Source of the DNA: Bacillota bacterium
GTDB taxonomy: Bacteria > Bacillota > Clostridia > Peptostreptococcales > Anaerovoracaceae
Assembly (NCBI GenBank): GCA_017436705.1
Contig: JAFSCP010000002.1
Span: forward strand, 1-55,230
DNA: 55,230 bases
Direction of reading: 5' to 3'
The notes under the pieces were generated by a model, which worked only from the letters and a program-made list of their open reading frames with translations, was not told where the DNA came from and did no database searches. Both the position numbers and the translations under genes were made by a program. Positions 45,105 through 53,240 of the stretch are shown here, piece after piece. Each line of letters begins with the position of its first letter. Position 1 is the first letter of the stretch.

Positions 45105-45593
45105 CTATAAATCTGCGATACCTGCCTCATATCCCAGCGATTCTATGAATCTGAACATGTCCTGAGTAGATATGAAAATTGTTTTGGTGTTGTCGTTTGG
45201 GTGGAAACTCATGCGCGCTTCACCGGTTATTGCTCTTTCGATGTAGACCTTTATGTCATGGTCTGCGTTGTTAAGCAGGCCAAAAATGGACACGCTTCCC
45301 GGTGTGAGACCCATCTTTTCCATAAGGCTTTCTGCGGAGGCCATTTTTATTCTTTTTGCCCCTGTGATTTCCTCGAATCGGGCCATATCCAGACGGTTGG
45401 CATCATCCATGACCAGAAGGAACCACTGGGTTTTCTTTTTATCGGTCAGGAACATGGTCTTGGTGCGCACGCCCTCAATTCCCTCAATATATTTATCAGC
45501 CTGCTCGGTGGTAAATGCCGCCTCGTGCTCCACCAGCTGGAATTCTATGTCAAGCTCATCCAGCTTGTTTTTTACTGTTTCGTAAGGTGTCAT
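45105..45593 (-). CDS. ProX/PrdX-type aminoacyl-tRNA deacylase (YbaK fold)
   Basis: A 162-residue stand-alone editing-domain protein of the YbaK/ProRS-associated family, which removes wrongly attached amino acids (commonly alanine from tRNA-Pro). Family-like stretches are FQLVEHEAAFTTEQADKY, the lysine-containing TKTMFLTDKKKTQWFLLVM, the SIFGLLNNADHDIKVYIE block, and SFHPNDNTKTIFIS near the end. Exact specificity cannot be told from sequence. It is a single minus-strand gene with GGAGG upstream. Confidence 0.9.
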   Translation of the reverse strand: MTPYETVKNKLDELDIEFQLVEHEAAFTTEQADKYIEGIEGVRTKTMFLTDKKKTQWFLLVMDDANRLDMARFEEITGAKRIKMASAESLMEKMGLTPGSVSIFGLLNNADHDIKVYIERAITGEARMSFHPNDNTKTIFISTQDMFRFIESLGYEAGIADL

Positions 45594-45668
45594 TTCAGAT
45601 CCTCCATATTCATATTGCGGATATTATATCACCATTTCTTACAATTTTCAAAAAAATCCGCCGAAACC

Positions 45669-45697
45669 TTGTGATTTCGTCCATTTTCTGTTAAAGT
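45669..45697 (+). promoter_or_regulatory. Putative promoter of the acyltransferase gene
   Basis: TTGTGA (45669-45674), 17-nt spacer, TAAAGT (45692-45697), 45 nt before the start codon. The -10 is imperfect. Confidence 0.45.
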
Positions 45698-45741
45698 ATA
45701 GGAAACTTGCAAATTGCCAAGCAATCAAAGGAGATAATAAT

Positions 45742-47037
45742 ATGGAAAACAAACCAACAATGGACCAGAAACTGCACCGCCGTCACATCAAACGCCCGCC
45801 TGCAGTTATCTACCCGGTGCTGGCCCGCATCTGGCAGCTTATGTACCAGAAAAGGCTTGGACTTACTTTTGAATATAAAATCAACCCCAAGGAAATCAAA
45901 GGACCTTTTATCGTGGTCAGCAACCACGCATCACGTCTTGACTATATCTTCACCGGCATACCGTTCCTGCCTCACCGCATGAACTTTGTGGCAGGGTACA
46001 ATGAATTCTTCCGCTCGCATCTGGCAATGGTATTCAGGCTTATGCAGGTAATTCCTAAAAAGAACTTCGTGCCGGACATTTACTGCATGCGCGAAATCCG
46101 CAGAATCCTCAAGGGCGGCGGCTGTATCTGCATTTTCCCTGAAGGTATGAGCAGCATTTCCGGAGCAAACCAGCCTACATCTCTGGGTTCTGCCAAGCTG
46201 CTGAAATCCTCCGGTGTACCAGTGTATGCTACCCACATTTCCGGTGGCTACCTTACCAGTACCAAATACTGTCTGGATGAGCGCCGCGGCAAAGTCCACG
46301 TGGTTGTGGACCAGCTTTTCACCGTTGAAGAGCTGGAGGATCTCACCGTAGATGAAATTCAGGAAAAGCTTCATGCTCACCTTTGTCAAGATGATTATGC
46401 ATGGAACAAAAAAGCCCGCGCTGCATACGATGGTCATGGCCAGATGGCACGCAACATGCACGACCTGCTCTACAAGTGCCCTAAGTGCGGAAAGGAATTT
46501 ACAATGCACGGCGAAGGCAACACCATTGTCTGCAAAGAATGTGGCAACGGTGCAACAGTCAACGAATACTACGACCTTATTCCTCTGGACGATACCTGCG
46601 TCATTCCTGAAACTCCGCGAGTATGGTTCGATATGGAAAGAAAGGCTGCCGCTGAAGCAGTAAAAGACCCTGACTTTACCCTGATCGAAAAAGTTCAGCT
46701 TGGCATGATTCCGCCTTACGAATACCTTAAAAATCAGGCAACTTCCGAAATCGTAGGCGAAGGAATCCTTACCCTGGACAAGACCGGCATCACCTACCGC
46801 GGCAGTCGCCGCGGCGAAGAAGTTGAACTTCACATGCCGATTGCCCAGCTTCCTACATACGGAATGTGCACCGATGTGAGCCGTTTCTATACTTTCTTCG
46901 ATGGTGAGTTCTGTGAGTTCTTCCCTGAAGGACGTACCGTAGGCAAATGGCTCCACTGCACAGAAGAAATGCACCGTCACATGGGCGGCAAGTGGCAGAA
47001 CTTCCCGGATGCTGAGACACGCTATGACAGCATGTAA
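45742..47037 (+). CDS. PlsC-type acyltransferase fused to a zinc ribbon and C-terminal domain
   Basis: 431 residues. The N-terminal ~230 residues are a 1-acylglycerol-3-phosphate acyltransferase-type domain, with catalytic HX4D as NHASRLD (His62, Asp67) and the glycerophosphate motif FPEGMSS. About residues 249-272 form a zinc ribbon (CPKCGKEF ... CKECG). The last ~150 residues contain YGMCTDVSRFYTFFDGEFCEFFP, of unknown role. Normal PlsC proteins stop near 250 residues, so this is an extended form. It may acylate a lipid precursor at the membrane. A small zinc-ribbon gene follows by 22 nt. Confidence 0.88.
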   Translation: MENKPTMDQKLHRRHIKRPPAVIYPVLARIWQLMYQKRLGLTFEYKINPKEIKGPFIVVSNHASRLDYIFTGIPFLPHRMNFVAGYNEFFRSHLAMVFRLMQVIPKKNFVPDIYCMREIRRILKGGGCICIFPEGMSSISGANQPTSLGSAKLLKSSGVPVYATHISGGYLTSTKYCLDERRGKVHVVVDQLFTVEELEDLTVDEIQEKLHAHLCQDDYAWNKKARAAYDGHGQMARNMHDLLYKCPKCGKEFTMHGEGNTIVCKECGNGATVNEYYDLIPLDDTCVIPETPRVWFDMERKAAAEAVKDPDFTLIEKVQLGMIPPYEYLKNQATSEIVGEGILTLDKTGITYRGSRRGEEVELHMPIAQLPTYGMCTDVSRFYTFFDGEFCEFFPEGRTVGKWLHCTEEMHRHMGGKWQNFPDAETRYDSM

Positions 47038-47059
47038 TATTTAAGGAGGATGATTTGAG

Positions 47060-47266
47060 ATGAAGAATACTGGAGTTTGTCCTAAGTGTGGTGGCACTGA
47101 AATCAAAAGAATTGCAGGCCATAAACAATCCAATGGCAATTGGCTTTCAATAAACTATTCCCACTGGGACTTTGTTGGCGTACACCGCTATCTCTGCTGC
47201 AGCTGCGGTTTCAGTGAAGAGTGGATTGATGCTGATGATATAGAAAAAATCAAAAAAGAATATTGA
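47060..47266 (+). CDS. Small zinc-ribbon protein
   Basis: A 68-residue protein with two Cys-x2-Cys pairs (CPKCGGTEI near residue 7 and CCSCGFSEEW near residue 46), a typical zinc-ribbon layout, and an acidic C-terminal helix. GGAGG precedes the ATG and it lies 22 nt after the acyltransferase, itself carrying a zinc ribbon. Its stop codon overlaps the -35 box of the downstream T-box promoter. Function unknown. Confidence 0.8.
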   Translation: MKNTGVCPKCGGTEIKRIAGHKQSNGNWLSINYSHWDFVGVHRYLCCSCGFSEEWIDADDIEKIKKEY

Positions 47267-47290
47267 CAAACAGCCAAAACGCGATATAAT
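47263..47290 (+). promoter_or_regulatory. Promoter of the trpB2 T-box leader
   Basis: TTGACA (47263-47268) and TATAAT (47285-47290), both perfect, 16-nt spacer. The -35 overlaps the stop codon of the zinc-ribbon gene. Confidence 0.9.
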
Positions 47291-47296
47291 ATCACC

Positions 47297-47569
47297 ATAA
47301 AAATCAATATAATTCAAACCGATGAAGCAGAAAAAAGTCAGATTACAACCTTCCCAGCGAGTGGATTACGGTGTGAGTTCCACAAGGTTGCCTGAGTAAT
47401 ATGGACTGCTGAGGGTGGCGTCAAATGCGCCGACGCAAGGCTCGCGTCAGAAGCCGGAGATATGTTGGTATCTCGCAGAGGGGTCCTCACAGGCCCGAAC
47501 CAAGGTGGCACCGCGGAAAAGTATTTTCGCCCTTGACTCGCACTGCACGTGCGGTTCAGGGGCTTTTTT
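47297..47569 (+). promoter_or_regulatory. T-box leader (probably tRNA-Trp responsive)
   Basis: The T-box sequence AACCAAGGTGGCACCGCGG lies at 47498-47516 and is followed by a terminator (47529-47569; GCCCTTGACTCGCAC pairing with GTGCGGTTCAGGGGC, then six T). Stem I occupies about 47310-47430. A TGG triplet in AATATGGACTGCTGAG, in the region where the specifier loop should be, fits tryptophan and the downstream trpB2. Uncharged tRNA-Trp would stabilise the antiterminator and switch the gene on. Confidence 0.93.
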
Positions 47570-47626
47570 AGTATAAAAAGGCCGCTTGCGAGATTTAACT
47601 GGTAAAAATGAAAGGAGAACGAAAAA

Positions 47627-49000
47627 ATGACAGACAACAAGATCCCTTACAAAATTTACTTGGAAGAACAGGAAATGCCTAAGGCATGGTACAATCTGCG
47701 TGCGGATATGATCAACAAACCTGCACCTCTACTCAATCCTGAAACCATGCAGCCCATGACTGCCGAAGAACTTGGTCAGGTTTTCTGCGACGAACTGGTT
47801 GCACAGGAACTGGACGAAACCAATCCTTACATCGAAATTCCTGAAGAAATCAGAGACTTCTACAAGATGTACCGCCCATCACCGCTAGTACGCGCTTACT
47901 GCCTTGAAGAAAAACTCCAGACTCCAGCCAAGATTTATTATAAATTCGAAGGTAACAACACAAGCGGCAGCCACAAGCTCAACTCTGCTATCGCCCAGGC
48001 TTACTACGCTAAGAAACAGGGTCTCAAAGGCGTGACAACTGAAACAGGTGCTGGCCAGTGGGGTACTGCCCTTTCCATGGCATGTTCATACTTCGGTCTT
48101 GACTGCAAAGTTTTCATGGTTAAGGTTTCCTACGAACAGAAGCCTTTCCGCCGCGAAGTTATGAGAACTTACGGTGCTTACGTTACTCCGTCACCTTCCA
48201 TGGAAACTGAAGTAGGTAAAAAGATTCTCATGGAACACCCTGGTACTACAGGAAGCCTTGGCTGCGCAATTTCTGAAGCAGTTGAAACTGCAGGCAAGCT
48301 TGACGGTTACCGCTACGTACTGGGCAGCGTTCTCAATCAGGTACTCCTTCACCAGACAATCATCGGCCTTGAAACAAAGGCTGCTCTGGATAAATACAAC
48401 ATCAAGCCTGATATGATCATCGGCTGTGCAGGCGGCGGCTCCAACCTCGGCGGCCTCATCGCACCTTTTGCCGGCGAAAAGATCAGAGGCGAAGCAGACT
48501 ATCAGCTCATTGCAGTTGAACCCGAATCCTGCCCTTCCCTGACCCGCGGCAAGTACGCTTACGACTACTGTGACACAGGTAAGGTTTGTCCTCTTTCAAA
48601 GATGTACACTCTGGGCAGCGGCTTCATCCCTGCATCCAGCCACGCAGGCGGACTGAGATACCACGGTATGAGCTCTGTTGTGTCCCAGCTTTATGCTGAC
48701 GGCCTTATGGAAGCCCGCACTGTAAAGCAGACCGAAGTATTCAAGGCAGCTCAGGAATTCGCAAGAGTTGAAGGCATCCTCCCTGCCCCTGAAAGCAGCC
48801 ACGCAATCAAGGTTGCTATAGATGAAGCAATGAAATGTAAAGAAACAGGTGAAGAAAAGACTATCGTATTCGGTCTCACCGGTACTGGTTACTTCGACCT
48901 TTACGCATACCAGAAGTTCAACGACGGCGTTATGGAAGACTTCTGTCCGAGCGACGAAGATATCGCTGCCAGCCTGGCAAAACTTCCTGTAATCGAATAA
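47627..49000 (+). CDS. trpB: TrpB2-type tryptophan synthase beta chain
   Basis: A 457-residue PLP enzyme of the TrpB2 (stand-alone) branch, which makes tryptophan from indole and serine. The PLP lysine is Lys117 in NNTSGSHKLNSA, followed by TETGAGQWGTALS; the phosphate loop is GCAGGGSNLGG. TrpB2 proteins are longer than ordinary TrpB, with an extra N-terminal segment as here. No trpA or other trp gene is adjacent. Under a Trp T-box, it suggests indole salvage when tryptophan is short. AAAGGAG precedes the ATG. Confidence 0.95.
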   Translation: MTDNKIPYKIYLEEQEMPKAWYNLRADMINKPAPLLNPETMQPMTAEELGQVFCDELVAQELDETNPYIEIPEEIRDFYKMYRPSPLVRAYCLEEKLQTPAKIYYKFEGNNTSGSHKLNSAIAQAYYAKKQGLKGVTTETGAGQWGTALSMACSYFGLDCKVFMVKVSYEQKPFRREVMRTYGAYVTPSPSMETEVGKKILMEHPGTTGSLGCAISEAVETAGKLDGYRYVLGSVLNQVLLHQTIIGLETKAALDKYNIKPDMIIGCAGGGSNLGGLIAPFAGEKIRGEADYQLIAVEPESCPSLTRGKYAYDYCDTGKVCPLSKMYTLGSGFIPASSHAGGLRYHGMSSVVSQLYADGLMEARTVKQTEVFKAAQEFARVEGILPAPESSHAIKVAIDEAMKCKETGEEKTIVFGLTGTGYFDLYAYQKFNDGVMEDFCPSDEDIAASLAKLPVIE

Positions 49001-49007
49001 CCCGCAA

Positions 49008-49051
49008 CAATCAAAAAGCCGCAGGCATTACGCCCGCGGCTTTTTGATTGT
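49008..49051. terminator. Bidirectional intrinsic terminator
   Basis: Perfect 15-bp stem caatcaaaaagccgc / gcggctttttgattg between convergent genes. Confidence 0.93.
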
Positions 49052-49065
49052 CGTTAAGTGTCTGA

Positions 49066-49767
49066 TTATAACTGCTGCAGCAGTTTAAGTTCTTCTTCTG
49101 TAAGTTCTCTGCACTCACCTTCTGCAAGATCTTCAGGCAGCCAGAGGTCGCCCATGGCAAGGCGGTGAAGTTCTGTAACCTTGGCTCCGAAGCAGCCGAA
49201 CATGCGCTTGATCTGATGATAACGGCCTTCCTTTAGACTTACCTTGGCAGAGTACTCTCCGGTGATTTCAAGGCCTGCTTCCTTGCAGACACCGTCGTTA
49301 AGTTCAACTCCTTCTGTGAAGCCACTGGCCATTTCCTCAGTCACAGGAATGTCCAGTTCCACATGATAAACTTTCTGCACATGTTTCTTCGGTGCCAGAA
49401 TATTATGTGCCATGGCGCCGTCGTCAGTAATAATCATAAGGCCTGTGGTATCACGGTCTAGCCTGCCAGCCGGGAAAATGTCCCTGCCTGCATATTCGTC
49501 CGGAACAAGTGCGAGTACAGTTTCATGTTCCTTATCTTCAGTGGCAGAAACATAGCCCTTCGGTTTGTTGAGCATCAGGTAGACAAATTTCTTCACAGTC
49601 AGCTCGATGCCATCAATGGTAATGACACTCTTTTCAGGGTCTGCCTTGACACTGGAAGACTTTACGATTTCCCCGTCAACTGCCACACGCTTTTTGCTGA
49701 TTAAACTTTTTACATCGCTGCGGGAGTATTTTCCCTGTGATGCAATGATTTTATCGATACGTTCCAA
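49066..49767 (-). CDS. rsuA: 16S rRNA pseudouridine synthase (RsuA family)
   Basis: Makes pseudouridine in rRNA, probably 16S position 516. The 233-residue protein has an N-terminal S4 RNA-binding domain (MERIDKIIASQGKYSRSDVK), the LNKPKGYVSA motif, and the catalytic GRLDRDTTGL with Asp104. The C-terminal GRYHQIKRMFG is standard. Ordinary length for RsuA; RluE/RluB-type relatives cannot be fully excluded. It follows the PhzF gene by 13 nt on the same strand, so the two are an operon. Confidence 0.92.
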   Translation of the reverse strand: MERIDKIIASQGKYSRSDVKSLISKKRVAVDGEIVKSSSVKADPEKSVITIDGIELTVKKFVYLMLNKPKGYVSATEDKEHETVLALVPDEYAGRDIFPAGRLDRDTTGLMIITDDGAMAHNILAPKKHVQKVYHVELDIPVTEEMASGFTEGVELNDGVCKEAGLEITGEYSAKVSLKEGRYHQIKRMFGCFGAKVTELHRLAMGDLWLPEDLAEGECRELTEEELKLLQQL

Positions 49768-49780
49768 TTTTTTCTCCTTT

Positions 49781-50590
49781 TTATTTTACCGGCACGGTAA
49801 TCTCTGCTTTGCTGTACAGTACCGCCTTGCCGCTGATCAGGCTCCGTTCCCCTGCCGCTTTGCAGTAAAGAGTTCCCTGCCGTGCGGAAAGCTGTTTCGC
49901 CACAAGTTCAGTCTTCCCAAGACGCTTCGACCAGTACGGTACCAGTGTGCTGCTGTGGGATGAACCCGTTACCGGGTCTTCATCTATGCTCTGTTTCGGA
50001 AAGAAACAGCGCGATGCAAAATCATATCCTTCGTGGCTGGAAGGGGCAGTGATTATTACACCTCCGCCTTCTGGAATCTGCGCGATACGCTTGAAATCAG
50101 GCTTGTAATCTGCCACATCCTCTTCCTTTTCCATTACCAGAAGGTAGCTGGCTGCAAGGTATGCTTCGGCCGGTCTGAATCCCACCGCCTCTTCAAGTTC
50201 AGGGGTAATGCTTACGGGAGCGGGGCTTCCTGCAGGGAAATTCAGCTGAAAAAGCTCTCCCTCCCTCTTCACGCTTATCGGACCGCTGAGAGAGTCAAAG
50301 TCGAAGCATGTGGACTCCGGCTCATAAAAATCAGCCAGCACATATGCAGTTGCCAGAGTGGCATGTCCGCAGAGCTTCACTTCACAGCCCGGAGTGAACC
50401 AGCGCAGACGGTAGCCGCTTTCTTCCTTAACTGTGAAAGCAGTCTCTGAGAGGCAGTTTTCACGGGCGATTTTCTGCATAGTTTCGTCAGGCAGCCACTC
50501 ATCCATCACGCATACCGCCGCCGGATTGCCGCCGAATACTGTATCTGTAAACGCATCTACAACGTATTGTTTCAAAGTAATTGTTTCCAT
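49781..50590 (-). CDS. PhzF family isomerase/epimerase
   Basis: A 269-residue protein with the diaminopimelate-epimerase-like fold of the PhzF family. The N-terminal block is VDAFTDTVFGGNPAAVCV, the catalytic Glu is in NCLSETAFTV, and the middle has GHATLATAYV. The C-terminal half shows DEDPVTGSSHSSTL. Members isomerise small metabolites; the substrate here is unknown, and no phenazine genes are nearby. GGAGG lies before the ATG. Confidence 0.93.
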   Translation of the reverse strand: METITLKQYVVDAFTDTVFGGNPAAVCVMDEWLPDETMQKIARENCLSETAFTVKEESGYRLRWFTPGCEVKLCGHATLATAYVLADFYEPESTCFDFDSLSGPISVKREGELFQLNFPAGSPAPVSITPELEEAVGFRPAEAYLAASYLLVMEKEEDVADYKPDFKRIAQIPEGGGVIITAPSSHEGYDFASRCFFPKQSIDEDPVTGSSHSSTLVPYWSKRLGKTELVAKQLSARQGTLYCKAAGERSLISGKAVLYSKAEITVPVK

Positions 50591-50655
50591 ATCTCTAATC
50601 CTCCTTTAAATTATGTTACCACATTTTCGCTGCCTCCGGAATAGTTTTTTGCAAT

Positions 50656-50684
50656 TTGTAATATGAACTGGTTCGTGTTATACT
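50656..50684 (+). promoter_or_regulatory. Promoter of the flavoprotein-PNPOx-OhrR group
   Basis: TTGTAA (50656-50661), 17-nt spacer, TATACT (50679-50684), 37 nt before the first gene. A regulator site is likely here but no clear palindrome is seen. Confidence 0.65.
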
Positions 50685-50720
50685 TACAGTAAAGATTTTC
50701 CTTTATAAGGAGGTGTTTGA

Positions 50721-51350
50721 ATGAAAGTATTACTTGTAAACGGCAGTCCTCATCAGCACGGCTGCACATATACTGCATTAGAAGAGATCGCCGGAGTCCT
50801 CAAGGCGGAAGGTATCAAAACTGAATTTTTCTGGCTGGGCACCAAGCCCCTTGCCGGCTGCATGGGGTGCGGATACTGCTATGCAAACAGCAAGTGCGTT
50901 TTCGACGACTGTGTAAATGAATTTATTGAAAAAGCAGCGAATGCTGACGGTTTCATCTTCGGTTCACCAGTTCACTACGCAGGTGCCAGCGGTGCTCTCA
51001 CATCATTTATGGACAGAATCTTCTATTCAGGAAGCTCCAGAGGCGTTTTCCGTCATAAGCCTGCTGCCGCTATATGCTCTGCAAGACGCGGCGGCACTAC
51101 AGCAACCTTTGACCAGCTTAACAAGTATTTCGGCATTTCCCAGATGCCAATCGTCACATCCCAGTACTGGAACATGGTTCACGGCAACACCCCTGAGGAA
51201 GTCATGCAGGACGAAGAAGGTCTGCAGACCATGCGAGTCCTGGGCCGCAACATGGCATGGCTTCTTAAGTGCATGGAAGCTGGCAGACAGACCGGCGTAC
51301 CGCTCCCTGAAACTGAAGAAAAGAAGTGCAGAACAAACTTTATAAGATAA
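50721..51350 (+). CDS. NADPH-dependent FMN reductase / iron-sulfur flavoprotein-like
   Basis: A 209-residue flavodoxin-fold protein. The FMN phosphate loop is NGSPHQHGCTYTAL, the ring-binding segments SPVHYAGASGALTSFMDR and SARRGGTTATFDQLN. A cysteine cluster C-x2-C-x2-C (GCMGCGYCYANSKC) follows the first third, as in iron-sulfur flavoproteins, so a small Fe-S cluster or redox disulfides are possible. It is first of three tightly spaced genes with the PNPOx-like protein and OhrR; the group looks like an oxidative-stress unit. Confidence 0.9.
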   Translation: MKVLLVNGSPHQHGCTYTALEEIAGVLKAEGIKTEFFWLGTKPLAGCMGCGYCYANSKCVFDDCVNEFIEKAANADGFIFGSPVHYAGASGALTSFMDRIFYSGSSRGVFRHKPAAAICSARRGGTTATFDQLNKYFGISQMPIVTSQYWNMVHGNTPEEVMQDEEGLQTMRVLGRNMAWLLKCMEAGRQTGVPLPETEEKKCRTNFIR

Positions 51351-51370
51351 ATAACACGGAGGATAAGGTT

Positions 51371-51763
51371 ATGAAAAAAGTATATGAATTTTTAAAGAAA
51401 GCAGAAGTATATTACCTGGCAACCGTTGAAGGCGACCAGCCGCGCGTGCGCCCTTTCGGCACTATTGATATTTTCGAAGATAAACTATATATCCAGACAG
51501 GCAAAATCAAACCTGTTGCAAACCAGATGAAGGCCAACCCTAAGGTTGAAATTTCTGCAATGGCTGACGGCAGATGGATCCGTATCGCTGCCGAGGCAGT
51601 TCTCGACGATAATATCGCAGCTCAGGAGCACATGCTGGACGGCTATCCTGACCTTAAAGCAATGTACCAGCCAGGTGACGGCAACACTGAAGTATATTAT
51701 CTTAAAAATGCCACTGCACAGATCTGTTCATTTACAGACGCTCCAAAAGTAATTACATTCTAA
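51371..51763 (+). CDS. Pyridoxamine 5'-phosphate oxidase-like protein (copy 3)
   Basis: A 130-residue short PNPOx-fold protein with AEVYYLATVEGDQPRVRPFG and KLYIQTGKIKPVANQMKANP. It belongs to a different subgroup from the two copies near tmRNA. The start at 51371 has GGAGG 8 nt upstream; an in-frame ATG at 51326 lies inside the flavoprotein gene. It is 20 nt after that gene and 21 nt before ohrR, all in one transcript. FMN binding is expected; substrate unknown. Confidence 0.88.
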   Translation: MKKVYEFLKKAEVYYLATVEGDQPRVRPFGTIDIFEDKLYIQTGKIKPVANQMKANPKVEISAMADGRWIRIAAEAVLDDNIAAQEHMLDGYPDLKAMYQPGDGNTEVYYLKNATAQICSFTDAPKVITF

Positions 51764-51784
51764 ACTGACACCAGGAGGCCTATT

Positions 51785-52231
51785 ATGAGCAAGCCCGGAT
51801 ATGATGCTCTGAAACTTGAAAACCAGCTTTGTTTCCCCCTTTATGCATGTGCCAAGGAAGTGGTGCGTCAGTACAGGCCTTATCTTGATGCCCTTGACCT
51901 GACATACACCCAGTACATTGCAATGATGGTGCTGTGGGAAGAGGAAACCATTACCGTCCGTGATCTGGGAAAGAAGCTTTTTCTGGATTCCGGAACCCTT
52001 ACCCCTGTGCTGAAAAGCCTGGAATCCAAAGGGTTTATCACGCGCAGCCGCTCGGCGGAAGATGAGCGCGTGCTTGTAGTTCAGATTACACCTGACGGCA
52101 TTTCTCTCAGAGATGATGCCCTGACAGTACCGGAAAAAGTTTCATCCTGCGTCAGACTTGATTCGGATGAGGCGAAGCAGCTCTACCAGCTTCTGTATAA
52201 AGTTCTCGGCGGACTGCAGAAACCGGAGTAA
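51785..52231 (+). CDS. ohrR: OhrR-type MarR family organic-peroxide sensor
   Basis: A 148-residue winged-helix repressor. It has the redox-sensing cysteine at residue 16 in KLENQLCFPLYA, the LTYTQYIAMMVLWE segment, and the DSGTLTPVLKSLESKGFI recognition helix. The wing is RSRSAEDERVLVVQ. All match 1-Cys OhrR proteins, which release DNA when the Cys is oxidised by organic peroxide. The usual partner gene ohr is not present; the flavoprotein and PNPOx-like genes occupy its place, suggesting OhrR controls them. AGGAGG precedes the ATG. Confidence 0.9.
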   Translation: MSKPGYDALKLENQLCFPLYACAKEVVRQYRPYLDALDLTYTQYIAMMVLWEEETITVRDLGKKLFLDSGTLTPVLKSLESKGFITRSRSAEDERVLVVQITPDGISLRDDALTVPEKVSSCVRLDSDEAKQLYQLLYKVLGGLQKPE

Positions 52232-52267
52232 GTCTTCAGCCTATTGTACAAAAGTTTACATTAAATT

Positions 52268-52307
52268 CACCTCCCCGCGGTAAACTATACCAGAGGAGGT
52301 GTTTTTT
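52268..52307 (+). terminator. Terminator-like hairpin overlapping the next ribosome-binding site
   Basis: CACCTCC (52268-52274) pairs with GGAGGTG (52295-52301), with inner GGTA / TACC, followed by six T and then directly the ATG at 52308. The right arm contains the Shine-Dalgarno sequence of the next gene. It can act as a terminator for the ohrR group and/or as a translation-blocking hairpin. Confidence 0.65.
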
Positions 52308-53240
52308 ATGTGCACAGCAATAACATATAAAACCAAAAATCATTATTTCGGCCGCAATCTGGACCTTGAGTATTCATACAACGAGGAAATAACCATCATG
52401 CCCCGGAACTTTCCCTTGGAATTCAGACATATGCCGCCGCTCAGAAATCACTATGCCCTTATCGGCATGTCCTATGTTGCAGACGGTTATCCCCTTTATT
52501 ACGATGCCACCAATGAAAAAGGTCTCAGCATGGCAGGGCTAAACTTTCCTGAAGATACGGAGTACAAACCTTTTTCGACAGGTTTCGACAATATTGCACC
52601 CTTCGAGTTCATTCCCTGGATTCTATGCCAGTGCGAAAACCTTGAGCAGGTAAAAATTCTGCTCAGCCGTACCAACCTGATTGCAGAAAATTTCAGCAGT
52701 CAGCTTCCATGCACGCCCCTTCACTGGATGATTTCAGACCCCAGCGGCTCCATCGTCGTCGAATCATTAAAGGAAGGGCTCCGTATACATGAAAACCCTG
52801 CAGGAGTTCTTACCAACAGCCCTGCCTTTGAAATTCAGATGTGGAATCTCAGGCGCAGTTCTCATGAAATGAACGTGCCAGGAATACCCGGCGACCTGAG
52901 CTCTGTTTCAAGATTCGTAAGAGCATCATCAGTCCGGGAGCATTCCGTTTCCGATGACAGTGAAGAAAGCAGCGTCAGCCAGTTCTTTCATATCCTTGGA
53001 AGCGCTGCAATGCCCCGCGGCTGCGTCCCCGTTGCAGAAAAATATCAATACACAAGATATTCCTCCTGCTGCAATACCGACCTGGGCATCTATTACTACA
53101 CCACATATGAAAACAGCCGCATAACAGCCGTGGATATGCACCTTGAAAATCTGGAAAGTGACCAGCTGCTTACATGGCCGCTGATTACTGAGTCCCAGAT
53201 TCTGTTTCAGAATTCCTGTAAAGAAAATGCAGACGCTTAA
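52308..53240 (+). CDS. Linear-amide C-N hydrolase (bile salt hydrolase / penicillin V acylase family)
   Basis: A 310-residue Ntn-type hydrolase. Starting at 52308 leaves MCTA, so that removal of Met exposes the catalytic Cys2. Arg16 and Asp19 in FGRNLDLEY, Asn79 in GLNFPE, Asn170 in LTNSPAF and Arg202 in SRFVR match the bile salt hydrolase active site. It probably deconjugates bile salts, although penicillin V or N-acyl homoserine lactone activity cannot be ruled out. The ribosome-binding site lies in a hairpin. The last bases overlap the convergent DAHP synthase gene by 4 nt. Confidence 0.9.
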   Translation: MCTAITYKTKNHYFGRNLDLEYSYNEEITIMPRNFPLEFRHMPPLRNHYALIGMSYVADGYPLYYDATNEKGLSMAGLNFPEDTEYKPFSTGFDNIAPFEFIPWILCQCENLEQVKILLSRTNLIAENFSSQLPCTPLHWMISDPSGSIVVESLKEGLRIHENPAGVLTNSPAFEIQMWNLRRSSHEMNVPGIPGDLSSVSRFVRASSVREHSVSDDSEESSVSQFFHILGSAAMPRGCVPVAEKYQYTRYSSCCNTDLGIYYYTTYENSRITAVDMHLENLESDQLLTWPLITESQILFQNSCKENADA

